This document shows positions 7,341 through 15,082 of a DNA stretch of 19,562 nucleotides, piece by piece. Every line of letters starts with the position of its first letter. The first letter of the stretch is position 1. This stretch comes from Pseudomonadota bacterium. Lineage in GTDB: Bacteria; Pseudomonadota; Gammaproteobacteria; Pseudomonadales; Azotimanducaceae. The stretch covers positions 1-19,562 of the forward strand of contig JAQBYL010000021.1 in NCBI GenBank assembly GCA_027622495.1, read 5' to 3'. Below the pieces are notes generated by a model, which saw nothing but the letters and a program-made list of their open reading frames with translations, did not search any database and had not been told where the DNA came from. The position numbers were made by a program, and so were the translations under genes.

Positions 7341-8254
7341 GATTTGCTGGTCCTTTGCTGTATGGGCTCGGCTGGATTTTTTCGTTGATCCCGCTGAATG
7401 CGGGTCGGAAGTTGAGCGGTCTCCTCGCGTGCAGTGCGGCGTGGTTTAACGCAGATATCTGGAAGGTCACCCTGACGAACCTTACTCTGTGTTTTCCTGA
7501 CCTGAATCATGCGCAGCGAAAGGAGCTTGCGTTAAGCAGTCTGCAACATACCGCCGCCCTGTTTTTTGAAACGGGTCTGATCACCCACTGGTCGATCGCG
7601 CGCTTAGAGCGATTGGTCGTCGAAACCCAAGGCCAGGAGTTGCTCGAGGAAGCGCTTGCGGGTGGAACCGGTGTGCTGTTGCTGGTCCCGCACTATGGCA
7701 ATTGGGAATTCGAGTGTGTGATCTTGGGTCCGTCTGGCTTGTTGAGCCTTTATGAACCTCCCAAGATTGCCAGTGTGGAGCCTCTTTTGAAGGCCTCAAG
7801 AGAACGTTCTGGTGCGCGCCTGGAACGCATCGGCAAATCAGGCATTCGTGCCCTGTACAGACACTTGAATGAGAAAAAGCTGGCGGCCCTGCTGCCGGAT
7901 CAGACACCGGATGCCAACGCCGGATCATTCGCCCCCTTCTTTGGCCAACCCGCGCTGACCATGACGCTGGCCCATCGGTTGTTAATCAAAACTGGCGCAA
8001 CGCCCCTTCTCGCCTCTGCCCGCAGGGTGAAGGGGGGTTTCTCCATTCACTATGAACGCTTACCGGAAGTGCTCTGTAGCGAAGATTCCGTTGTGTCCGT
8101 CACCGCCATGAATCAGGCGATCGAGAAAATGATCATGCGTGATCCCGCGCAGTATCAGTGGGAGTACAAGAGATTCAAACGGCAACCGCCAGGGTACCCC
8201 GACCACTACCGGTTGCCGATACCGTCAGCGGCGCCAGAAGGCGGGCGTCAGTAA
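7337..8254 (+). CDS. LpxL/LpxM-family lysophospholipid (lipid A) acyltransferase
   Basis: This family transfers a secondary acyl chain onto Kdo-lipid A (HtrB/LpxL, MsbB/LpxM) or onto related lipids at the inner membrane. The 305-aa product has a hydrophobic N-terminal segment (about 4-34), the catalytic HX4E motif H119-YGNW-E124 in VLLLVPHYGNWEF, and LLPDQTPDANAGSFAPFFGQPALTMT (185-210), all typical. ATG at 7337 is chosen over 7298 because it makes a four-base overlap with the tag stop and starts right at the membrane segment. The 3' end overlaps the convergent trkH gene by 30 bases. A homologue stands next to tag in Pseudomonas. The acceptor and acyl chain cannot be read from sequence, so no specific lpx symbol is assigned. 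Confidence 0.88.
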   Translation: MRFAGPLLYGLGWIFSLIPLNAGRKLSGLLACSAAWFNADIWKVTLTNLTLCFPDLNHAQRKELALSSLQHTAALFFETGLITHWSIARLERLVVETQGQELLEEALAGGTGVLLLVPHYGNWEFECVILGPSGLLSLYEPPKIASVEPLLKASRERSGARLERIGKSGIRALYRHLNEKKLAALLPDQTPDANAGSFAPFFGQPALTMTLAHRLLIKTGATPLLASARRVKGGFSIHYERLPEVLCSEDSVVSVTAMNQAIEKMIMRDPAQYQWEYKRFKRQPPGYPDHYRLPIPSAAPEGGRQ

Positions 8255-9667
8255 CACCAGCACCGTAAAGATTTCCAGTCGACCGAGCAGCATGGCGAAT
8301 ACCAGGGTCCACTTCACCGGTCCATTCACGTCGGCGTAATTTGCAGCAACGGACCCAAGGCCGGGACCCAGGTTGTTGAGGCTGGCGCCAACCGCCGAGA
8401 ACGCAGAGAGAAAATCCAGGTCCGACAGCAGCATGACGGCGCACACCATCAGGAGAAAAATAATCACGTAGGCGACAAAGAAGCTCCATACCGCCTCCAC
8501 GACGTTGTCTGCCACCCGTTGACGACCGAGCTTGATCGGGAAGACCCCACTTGGATGGATCAGCCGACGAATTTCAGCCAGACCCTGTCGATAAATCAGC
8601 AGCACCCGTACCATTTTGATGCCACCTGCTGTCGAACCTGCACAGCCACCGGCGAAGGCACCAAATAAAAGAATGATGGGTGCGGCCGATGGCCAGTGGC
8701 TGAAATCTGAAGTGGTAAAACCGGTGGTGGTGGTGATCGATATTGTCTGAAAGAGAGCATCGCGGAATGGCGCGTCAGTGCTCGCATTGCTGATGAGCAG
8801 AAAGCTGATCAACACAGACATGCCGACCAGCACCATCAGATACAGACGCGCTTCCGGATCGCGCAGATAGAACAAGGGGTTGCGTCTGCTCTCGACGGTG
8901 AAGTGCAGGCCGAAGTTGATACCGGAGATAACCATGAAGACCATGGCAACAGATTCGATCGCCGGGCTGTTAAAATAACCAATGCTCGCGTCATGCGTAG
9001 AAAAGCCGCCAATGGCCACGGTGGAAAATGAATGACAGATGGCATCAAATGGCGACATACCTGCTAACCAGTAGCTGATTGCACACGCTACAGTGAGGCT
9101 CAGATAAATCAGCCACAGTGATTTCGCAGTTTCGGTAATGCGCGGCTTGAGCTTGGTATCTTTTCCGGGTCCTGGTGATTCGGCCCGGTACAGCTGCATA
9201 CCGCCGATGCCAAGCATGGGTAGGATTGCCACGGCCAGAACGATGATCCCCATGCCGCCGAACCATTGCAGCAGATGGCGATAAAACAAAATGGATCGAG
9301 GTAAATCGTCCAGGCCGACGATTACTGTTGCACCGGTTGTGGTCAGGCCTGACAAGGACTCAAACGCAGAATCAGTAAAACTGAGATCGACGCTGTCTGA
9401 AAAATAAAACGGTATTGCACCAAAAAGGCCCAACGACACATAGAAAAGCGCTGTGACCAGGAAACCATCGCCGCTTCGCAGCTCTCTTTTGCCGCGCATC
9501 GGTAACCACATCAACAGGCCACTGACAAGGGTGACCACAAACGCCAGGCCGAAAGTTGTGACTGCCTGCTCACCGTAAAAAACCGCGACAATAGCGGGAG
9601 CAAGCATGGCGCTGCTGAAAATTGTCAGCAGAAGACCGGTAACCCGCAGGATGACTGAAAGATGCAT
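8225..9667 (-). CDS. trkH: Trk-type potassium uptake protein TrkH
   Basis: TrkH is the K+-translocating membrane subunit of the Trk system and assembles with the cytoplasmic gating ring TrkA. The 480-aa product is rich in transmembrane segments. It shows the four degenerate selectivity-filter loops of the superfamily: TTTGAT (109-114), STVAIGGFS (215-223), TTTTGFTT (312-319) and SLNNLGPGLG (429-438). It ends with MLLGRLEIFTVLVLLTP, conserved in the family. ATG at 9667 lies two bases after the trkA stop, so translation is likely coupled. Only family-level evidence separates TrkH from TrkG or KtrB; the adjacent full-length trkA supports TrkH. The last 30 bases overlap the convergent acyltransferase gene. 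Confidence 0.95.
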   Translation of the reverse strand: MHLSVILRVTGLLLTIFSSAMLAPAIVAVFYGEQAVTTFGLAFVVTLVSGLLMWLPMRGKRELRSGDGFLVTALFYVSLGLFGAIPFYFSDSVDLSFTDSAFESLSGLTTTGATVIVGLDDLPRSILFYRHLLQWFGGMGIIVLAVAILPMLGIGGMQLYRAESPGPGKDTKLKPRITETAKSLWLIYLSLTVACAISYWLAGMSPFDAICHSFSTVAIGGFSTHDASIGYFNSPAIESVAMVFMVISGINFGLHFTVESRRNPLFYLRDPEARLYLMVLVGMSVLISFLLISNASTDAPFRDALFQTISITTTTGFTTSDFSHWPSAAPIILLFGAFAGGCAGSTAGGIKMVRVLLIYRQGLAEIRRLIHPSGVFPIKLGRQRVADNVVEAVWSFFVAYVIIFLLMVCAVMLLSDLDFLSAFSAVGASLNNLGPGLGSVAANYADVNGPVKWTLVFAMLLGRLEIFTVLVLLTPAFWRR

Positions 9668-9669
9668 CG

Positions 9670-11046
9670 TCAGAAAAAACTGATGCCGACCTGGAACAAA
9701 CGCTCTACTTGAGAGACGAGTTTCTTGTTAACCAGAAACAGGATCACATGGTCTTGCGATTCGATCACCACGTTGTCGTGTGCGATCAGGACTTTTTCAC
9801 CTCGCACAAGTGCGCCAACCGTTGCACCGACCGGCAACTTGATATCTCCAATGGATTTACCAACTACCTTCGATGATTTCGAATCTCCATGGGCGATCAG
9901 TTCGATCGCTTCCGCAGCACCTCTGCGCAGGTTGTGCACTCGAACGACGTCGGCACGGCGAACGTAAGACAGCAGACTGCTGGTAGTGGCCTGTTGTGGA
10001 GAAATGGCGATATCAATCTCACCACCTTGAAACAGATCAACATAAGCAGGTTTACCGATCAGGGCCATAACCTGTCTAACCCCCAGCCGCTTGGCCATCA
10101 ACGATGACATGATGTTCACTTCATCATCATTGGTGACAGCACAGAACGCGTCGACCTGATCGACATTCTCCTCAAGCATTAGTTCGCGGTCGGTGGCGTC
10201 ACCACACAGAACAACGGTACTGTCCAGAAGCTCCGCGAGCTCGATACATCGATCCTGATCAAACTCGATCAGCTTCACCGAATAATACGGTTCAATTGCT
10301 TTTGCCAAACGCTCACCGATGTGGCCGCCACCGGCAATGACTACGCGCTTGAAAGGCCGTTCAACGCGCCGCAATTCGCTCATGACCGTGTTGATGTGTT
10401 CCCTTGCGGCCAGATAAAACACCTCATCTTCTGCTTCGAGCGGCGTGTTGCCTTCAGGGAGGATCGGCTTACCGCGACGGAAAATCGCAGCAACGTGGGT
10501 GTCGACATTGGCTGGCATGTGTTCACGGATGAAACGCAACTCCTGGCCAACCAGGGGTCCACCGAAGTGCGCTTTGACTGCAACCAGCTGCACGCGACCG
10601 TCAGCAAAGTCGAGCACCTGAAGCGCGCCCGGGTGTTCGAGCAACTGGCGGATACTGTCTGTCACGACCTGCTCGGGATTGATCAAAACATCGACAGGCA
10701 GGTTTTCCTTGCTGAAGAGCCCCTCGCGAGACTGATAGGAGGCCGCGCGAATGCGGGCGATCTTGGTGGGTGTCTGAAACAGGGTATAGCAGACCTGGCA
10801 GGCGACCATGTTGACTTCATCGCTACGCGTGACTGCGACCAGCACGTCAGCATCATCGGCACCCGCACGGCGCAGCACATCCGGATGAGAGCCCCAGCCG
10901 ACGGTGGTCTGGATATCCAGCCGATCGCGCAGGTCTTTCAGACGCGCTTCATCGATATCCACCAGCGAGACATCGAATGCTTCATTGGCCAGATTTTCGG
11001 CGAGCGTGCCGCCGACCTGACCTGCGCCAACGATCAGAATCTTCAT
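9670..11046 (-). CDS. trkA: Trk system potassium transporter peripheral subunit TrkA
   Basis: TrkA is the cytoplasmic NAD(H)/nucleotide-binding regulator that gates TrkH. The 458-aa product is the same length as E. coli TrkA and has the tandem architecture RCK_N-RCK_C-RCK_N-RCK_C. Rossmann glycine motifs occur at 7-12 (GAGQVG) and 239-244 (GGGHIG), each followed by the acidic end of the second strand (LVDIDE, LIEFDQ). The start codon overlaps the rsmB stop by four bases, and trkH follows after two bases. This rsmB-trkA(-trkH) arrangement is common in Gammaproteobacteria. Confidence 0.97.
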   Translation of the reverse strand: MKILIVGAGQVGGTLAENLANEAFDVSLVDIDEARLKDLRDRLDIQTTVGWGSHPDVLRRAGADDADVLVAVTRSDEVNMVACQVCYTLFQTPTKIARIRAASYQSREGLFSKENLPVDVLINPEQVVTDSIRQLLEHPGALQVLDFADGRVQLVAVKAHFGGPLVGQELRFIREHMPANVDTHVAAIFRRGKPILPEGNTPLEAEDEVFYLAAREHINTVMSELRRVERPFKRVVIAGGGHIGERLAKAIEPYYSVKLIEFDQDRCIELAELLDSTVVLCGDATDRELMLEENVDQVDAFCAVTNDDEVNIMSSLMAKRLGVRQVMALIGKPAYVDLFQGGEIDIAISPQQATTSSLLSYVRRADVVRVHNLRRGAAEAIELIAHGDSKSSKVVGKSIGDIKLPVGATVGALVRGEKVLIAHDNVVIESQDHVILFLVNKKLVSQVERLFQVGISFF

Positions 11047-12347
11047 CGCGCCTTCTCCAGAACGGCATAGTAGAAACCGTCGGTGATCGGATCAATTGGC
11101 AGCAATTGCCACCCATAACGCCGCGGGCTGCCGGTAGGCAGTTGGATCGGCTGAGAACGTGCATCGTGATGAGTGGTCACGAAGCGTTGAACCACATGGT
11201 CATTTTCTTCGGTGAATATTGAACAGGTGCAATAAAGCAGACTACCGCCGGGACGTAAGCACTGCCAGAGATTCTCCATCAGGGAAAGCTGCAGGTGTTG
11301 ATGGTTGTGCAGATCGGCGGGCGTCTTGAGCACTTTGATGTCGGGATGGCGGCGCAGAGTGCCGCTACCGGAACACGGTGCGTCGAGCAATAGGTGATCA
11401 AAACTGCGACGGTCCCACCACTGAAGATCGGTTGCGTCTCCCTGAAGCAGGCTCACACTGTGATGGTTGAGTTGCCGGGCCATACTGCGCAGGGTTTCAA
11501 GGCGAGGCCCGCTCAGCTCCAGCCCCACTACTTCGGCGTCAGGTTCACACTCAATCAGGTGGAAAAGTTTACCGCCCGGTGCGGCACAGGCGTCGAGGAT
11601 GCGCAGGCGATCGCCTGGTGTGCGGGGATGATCACCGCCGGTGGATCGGGAACGCGCGGTGGCAGCCAGACTCAGACTCACGGCCAGTTGTGCACCGCCA
11701 TCCTGAACGGCCACCTGCCCCTGGCTGAACCCGGGTAGCTCCGTGACCGGGCAGGGCTGCGCCAGGATCAGCATTTCGCGAAGATAACCAGTACTGAATT
11801 CGATCCCTGCCTCATTCAGACGAGCTTTATAGGTATCGACCGCCACCTGCTTGCGATTCACACGCAGGGTCATTGGTGCACGCTGGTTGTTCGCTGCCAT
11901 CAGGTCCGTTGCCGTGTCCGGGTACTGAATCATCAGCTTGGTCGCCATCCACTCGGGATGATCCAAACTGATCACGGGTTCAGGAGCGCGCTCGAGTGAA
12001 CGTAAAACCCCGTTGATCAGACCCTTGGCCCAGGGCTTGCCCAGAATTTTTGCAGCGGCCACGGTCTGATCAACAGCCGCGTAGTTGGCAACGCGCATGT
12101 GCCGCAGTTGGTACAGGCCCACTTTCAAGAGCAACTTCAGGTCGTGGTCCTTGGCCCGCAGAGCCTGGGTCAGAAATCGATCGATCTCCTGGTTTAACGA
12201 ATAGTAATGGCGCAGCACACCGTAGACGATTTCGCGAAGTCGTGGCCGAGCCTCTGGTGGCAGGGCCTGGTCCAGGGTTTTGTGCCGCTGGGTGATCTGC
12301 AACAGGACCCGCACCGCCTGAGCAGGCTCGTTAGGCGCGCTAAACAT
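11043..12347 (-). CDS. rsmB: 16S rRNA (cytosine-967-C5)-methyltransferase RsmB
   Basis: RsmB (Sun/Fmu) uses SAM to methylate C967 of 16S rRNA. The 434-aa product has an N-terminal NusB-like RNA-binding domain (about 5-125) and a C-terminal methyltransferase domain. The SAM loop is ACAAPGGK (253-260), motif IV is DAPCSGSGTLRRHPDI (322-337, with C325), and motif VI is CTCS (373-376). Cys375 corresponds to the nucleophile in two-cysteine m5C RNA methyltransferases. A polar Arg/Ser/Thr/Gly/Pro-rich segment at about 228-247, before motif I, looks longer than in E. coli RsmB. The ATG at 12347 now lies 7 bases from the TA flank of the inserted IS630 element, so the upstream leader is rebuilt from IS sequence. 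The ribosome-binding site is weak with or without the insertion. Confidence 0.96.
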   Translation of the reverse strand: MFSAPNEPAQAVRVLLQITQRHKTLDQALPPEARPRLREIVYGVLRHYYSLNQEIDRFLTQALRAKDHDLKLLLKVGLYQLRHMRVANYAAVDQTVAAAKILGKPWAKGLINGVLRSLERAPEPVISLDHPEWMATKLMIQYPDTATDLMAANNQRAPMTLRVNRKQVAVDTYKARLNEAGIEFSTGYLREMLILAQPCPVTELPGFSQGQVAVQDGGAQLAVSLSLAATARSRSTGGDHPRTPGDRLRILDACAAPGGKLFHLIECEPDAEVVGLELSGPRLETLRSMARQLNHHSVSLLQGDATDLQWWDRRSFDHLLLDAPCSGSGTLRRHPDIKVLKTPADLHNHQHLQLSLMENLWQCLRPGGSLLYCTCSIFTEENDHVVQRFVTTHHDARSQPIQLPTGSPRRYGWQLLPIDPITDGFYYAVLEKAR

Positions 12348-12353
12348 GACGTC

Positions 12354-12815
12354 TTAAATAATGCAGCATAAACGACGCAACACATTGTTTGGTTTGCGCC
12401 AGCGGTCGAAGCAGGAATTGACGGCGCGAAGCAGCTCGGGAAGCGTGGCAAAGTAGCGATTGTGTGTCGCCAAACGTCTTGCCAGTTTCCATACACGCTC
12501 GATCGGAGCGAGTTGTGGACTGTAAGGTGGCAAGAACAACAGGCGCATCCGGTGGGCGTTGCGACGCAGAAACGGACGCAGGAGGTTGGCATGATGGTAA
12601 CGCGCATTGTCCAGCACCAAGACCATGCGTCGCCCCGGCCGGTGTTGGCGCAGCAGCCGCTTGAGAAAGCGTTGAAACGTCGCAGCGTTGAAAACCGGGC
12701 ACATCATTCGAACGAACTGACCATTCCCCAAGTTGACCGCGCCGAAACAAGCCACCGACTTGCGAGTCGAGGCATGCTGCAAGATGGGGTCCTTGATTTC
12801 CGGGGCCACCCACAT
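12354..12815 (-). CDS. IS630-family transposase, C-terminal DDE part
   Basis: This is the catalytic part of the element's transposase. From the first ATG in this frame it is 153 aa, but the frame is open further upstream through the A-run at 12900-12907. That upstream stretch adds KLRRLAKRPDVDLWSLDECHF, which contains the first catalytic Asp. In a fused 345-aa protein the DDE triad is D180 (SLDECHF), D261 (VLVLDNARYHH) and E298 (PPYSPQLAPIERVW), with the D-to-E spacing expected of IS630. On its own this fragment lacks the first Asp and the helix-turn-helix, so it should be inactive. The reading frame runs through the terminal repeat, and its TAA stop is made of the TA target plus one host base. 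Confidence 0.85.
   Translation of the reverse strand: MWVAPEIKDPILQHASTRKSVACFGAVNLGNGQFVRMMCPVFNAATFQRFLKRLLRQHRPGRRMVLVLDNARYHHANLLRPFLRRNAHRMRLLFLPPYSPQLAPIERVWKLARRLATHNRYFATLPELLRAVNSCFDRWRKPNNVLRRLCCII
12357..12369 (+). repeat. IS630 terminal inverted repeat, left
   Basis: AATAATGCAGCAT directly follows TA at 12355-12356. The ATGCAGCAT core is identical to the right end in inverted orientation. This repeat also encodes the last residues of the transposase (Cys-Ile-Ile). Confidence 0.82.
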
Positions 12816-12849
12816 CCGACAACGCGAGCCGTGCTGCTGGAAGTGACAT

Positions 12850-13392
12850 TCATCCAGGCTCCACAGGTCGACGTCGGGGCGTTTGGCCAGACGCCGCAGT
12901 TTTTTTTACTACTGCGACTTTCAGTGGATCGGACTGGGCGACTTGTGGACGCGGCTTGCGTAGGCGAAAGCCCATTTGTCGAAACAGCCGCTGGCATTGC
13001 CGCACACCCAAGTCCACTCCGAATTGCCGTCGCAGGTGTTCGGTCAAGACCGGGCCATCCCACAACGTGGCGGGCAGACCGAAGTCACGTGGGGTCTTGC
13101 GTAAATGAGCTTGTAGCCGACGCCAGTCTTTTGCATCCAGCGTGCGGGGTCGTCCGGTTCGCTCGCTCTCGTGCAGAGCATCAAGGCCGCCCTTTTCAAA
13201 GCGGTTTACCCAGCGTTGCACCGTGGTGCCGCTCTCACCGAACAACGCGGCGACTTCCCGGCAAGAATGGCCGGCAGTTACCAATAGCAACCCATGCAAT
13301 CGATGGTCGTAGCGCGACTCTTCGCTACGGGCAATCTCTTGCTGAATGGCTATCCGCATTACCTCAGCGTCCTCAATCTGCAACTTGCGCAT
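12850..13392 (-). CDS. IS630-family transposase, N-terminal DNA-binding part
   Basis: This 180-aa frame starts at ATG 13392 (MRKLQIEDAEVMRIAIQQEI). It holds helix-turn-helix regions (about 32-64, CREVAALFGESGTTVQRWVNRF) and a winged-helix-like segment (about 90-145, GLPATLWDGPVLTEHLRRQFGV...RQMGFRLRKP), which bind the element's ends. After VAVVKK at residues 159-164 the frame leaves the family sequence, at a run of eight A on the coding strand (12900-12907 on the + strand). It then adds a 16-residue unrelated tail. Seven A's would join it in frame to the catalytic part. The cause is either a one-base insertion that inactivated the gene, or expression by slippage; I cannot tell which from one sequence. 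Confidence 0.85.
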   Translation of the reverse strand: MRKLQIEDAEVMRIAIQQEIARSEESRYDHRLHGLLLVTAGHSCREVAALFGESGTTVQRWVNRFEKGGLDALHESERTGRPRTLDAKDWRRLQAHLRKTPRDFGLPATLWDGPVLTEHLRRQFGVDLGVRQCQRLFRQMGFRLRKPRPQVAQSDPLKVAVVKKTAASGQTPRRRPVEPG

Positions 13393-13433
13393 CGTTCGTC
13401 TCCGACAGGTATCACCCGCTGAAGCATAACACC

Positions 13434-13446
13434 ATGCTGCATAACT
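13434..13446 (-). repeat. IS630 terminal inverted repeat, right
   Basis: ATGCTGCATAACT is followed by TA at 13447-13448. Read on the minus strand it is AGTTATGCAGCAT, matching 11 of 13 positions of the left repeat. It lies 41 bases upstream of the transposase start at 13392. Confidence 0.82.
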
Positions 13447-13459
13447 TATGTCGCTGTGT

Positions 13460-14398
13460 TTAGCTCGCCGGGTCAAATCTGCGGCCCGGAGTAAAAAGCT
13501 CGGGATAGCCATTGATTGCTTTGGCTGCGCTCAGTCGACGTCCTTTGCCGCGGTTGAGTTGAACGCTGTGGATGACCAGGGATCCGCTGCCGCAGGCGAT
13601 GCTGATGCCGGATTTGTCGGCCGCGATAATGGTTCCCGCGGAAGCTCCCGCAGACGCTCCGAGGGTGGCGGCATAAACCCGCACCCGCAGGTCGCCAGAA
13701 CAAGCATAGGCGGGTGCGCGCCCCACCATTGCCCGAACCTGACGATCAATGACCTGTGCAGATTGTCGCCAGTTAATGATTGAGTCTGCCGCACCGAGCT
13801 TGTGCGCGTAGGTGGAAGCCCCACTTTGGGCAACCGGTTTGGAGGCTTCGAGAATCGACAGGGTGTGCAACAGGGTCTGCAAACCGGCGGTGGCGAGAGC
13901 GGCTTCCAGATCCGGACCGGTGGTTGTGGGGGTGATGTCGACTGCGTGGCTTGCGTGCACCGGACCAGTATCGAGACCTTCGTCCATCTGCATGATGCAC
14001 ACGCCGGTGCGGGTGTCCCCTGCAAGGAGTGCCCGTTCGATGGGTGCTGCACCGCGCCAGCGCGGCAGCAATGATGCATGCACGTTCAGGCAGCCAAGGC
14101 GCGGGGTCGTCAAAATGGTCGCAGGCAGAATCAAGCCATAGGCAACAACAATCAGAACATCAAGACGGTCGGCCGCCAGATCGTGGGCTGCCTGTGCGCC
14201 TTTTAAGGTGCTGGGTTGGCGCAGTGGGATGCCCTGTTCGAGCGCCAGCGCCTTAACCGGTCCAGGCTGCGCCTTTCGACCGCGGCCACTGGCGCGATCT
14301 GGTTGTGTCAGCACCACCTGGGGCGTCCAGGCAGAATCGATCAGGCAGCGCAGAATCGCTGCCGCGAAGGGGGGGGTACCGGCGAATCCGATTCGCAC
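13460..14398 (-). CDS. fmt: Methionyl-tRNA formyltransferase
   Basis: Fmt transfers a formyl group from 10-formyl-tetrahydrofolate to initiator Met-tRNA, allowing bacterial translation initiation. The 312-aa product (E. coli about 315) begins MRIGFAGTPPFAAAIL. It carries the catalytic residues N105 and H107 (NVHASLLPRWRGAAPI) and D143 (MDEGLDTGP). The C-terminal OB-fold-like domain follows (about 205-312), with KGRRLSAAKAINGYPEL near the end. It lies 26 bases after def and would have been 20 bases before rsmB without the IS630 insertion. The IS begins 13 bases past the fmt stop, so fmt itself is intact. Confidence 0.97.
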   Translation of the reverse strand: MRIGFAGTPPFAAAILRCLIDSAWTPQVVLTQPDRASGRGRKAQPGPVKALALEQGIPLRQPSTLKGAQAAHDLAADRLDVLIVVAYGLILPATILTTPRLGCLNVHASLLPRWRGAAPIERALLAGDTRTGVCIMQMDEGLDTGPVHASHAVDITPTTTGPDLEAALATAGLQTLLHTLSILEASKPVAQSGASTYAHKLGAADSIINWRQSAQVIDRQVRAMVGRAPAYACSGDLRVRVYAATLGASAGASAGTIIAADKSGISIACGSGSLVIHSVQLNRGKGRRLSAAKAINGYPELFTPGRRFDPAS

Positions 14399-14424
14399 CT
14401 TATCTCAACCGCATTGCGTCACAG

Positions 14425-14928
14425 CTATGCGCGGGCGCGTTTTGCTTTGGTGAGTTTGCGGCGAATGCGATTGCGCTTCAGCGGCGATATGTAGTCGACG
14501 AAGAGTTTGCCTTCAAGATGATCACACTCGTGCTGTATGCAGACTGCCAGCATGTCGGTTGCGGTCATTGAGAACGTTTCGCCTGAGCGGTTCAGAGCCT
14601 CGACTTTCACAGCCTCGTACCGAATGACCTGTTCGTAGTAACCGGGAATAGACAAGCAACCTTCCTCTACAGGTGCCTCCTCACCCAGACCCTCGAGCAC
14701 CGGATTGATGAATACGTGTGGTGTGTCTCTCTCCTGTGAAACGTCGATGACTATGATGCGCTTGTGGACGTCTACCTGGCTTGCGGCCAGACCGATGCCG
14801 GGAGCGTCGTACATGGTCTCGAATAAATCATCGACCAGGGTACGCACATTGTCGTCAACCTGTTCGACTGGCTTGGCCACAGTGCGTAAGCGTGGGTCTG
14901 GATATTCGAGAATAGTGAGGATGGTCAT
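14425..14928 (-). CDS. def: Peptide deformylase
   Basis: Def removes the N-formyl group from nascent proteins using a metal ion, usually Fe2+. The 167-aa product has all three family motifs: GIGLAA (44-49), EGCLS (89-93, metal ligand C91) and QHECDH (132-137, ligands H133 and H137 with catalytic E134). Length and N-terminus (MTILTILEYPDPRLRTVAKPV) match type I deformylases. It is the first gene of the minus-strand def-fmt-rsmB-trkA-trkH series and is divergent from the LysM gene. The 154-base gap 14929-15082 must hold both promoters, but I could not pick out a convincing -10/-35 pair in it. Confidence 0.97.
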   Translation of the reverse strand: MTILTILEYPDPRLRTVAKPVEQVDDNVRTLVDDLFETMYDAPGIGLAASQVDVHKRIIVIDVSQERDTPHVFINPVLEGLGEEAPVEEGCLSIPGYYEQVIRYEAVKVEALNRSGETFSMTATDMLAVCIQHECDHLEGKLFVDYISPLKRNRIRRKLTKAKRARA

Positions 14929-15082
14929 GGCTCGAGTTGAGTGATGTGATCTGTCTCTGGTATTGGTCTAATTCAGGCTGCTAAGATTGTGAAGAACATA
15001 ACTTTTTCATCTTTAGCAAACGTCCGCTGCGACTTCAAACCGAAGCGGCCGTGCATATTATGGCGAAATCCCGCCGGCATCT

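Larger units (their letters stand above)
12357..13446 (-). mobile_element. IS630-family insertion sequence (about 1,090 bp)
   Basis: The element lies between fmt and rsmB, two genes that are normally adjacent. Its ends carry 13-bp imperfect inverted repeats (left AATAATGCAGCAT, right in reverse complement AGTTATGCAGCAT; 11 of 13 match). Both ends abut a TA dinucleotide (12355-12356 and 13447-13448), the target duplicated by IS630/Tc1-mariner elements. Removing the element and one TA restores a 20-base fmt-rsmB gap. It encodes one transposase in two overlapping frames, oriented like the host operon. Exact ends are inferred by eye from the repeats and the TA flanks. Confidence 0.88.

Noticed and set aside
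10321..11070. A 249-codon open frame on the + strand opposite trkA
   Set aside because: It is entirely antisense to a well-supported full-length trkA and has no recognisable domain.
13081..13095. Further CACGTG core near 13087 as a third parS
   Set aside because: The flanks do not match the parS arms, so it is only a chance hexamer within the transposase gene.
12462..13463. A 333-codon open frame on the + strand across the IS630 element
   Set aside because: It is antisense to the transposase. Its translation shows no family motif, and it spans both transposase frames, as expected of a shadow in GC-rich coding DNA.
14929..15082. Divergent def/LysM promoters, including TATTAT at 15056-15061
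   Set aside because: The -10-like hexamer lacks an acceptable -35 at 16-18 bases, and no better pair was visible on either strand, so no promoter is claimed.
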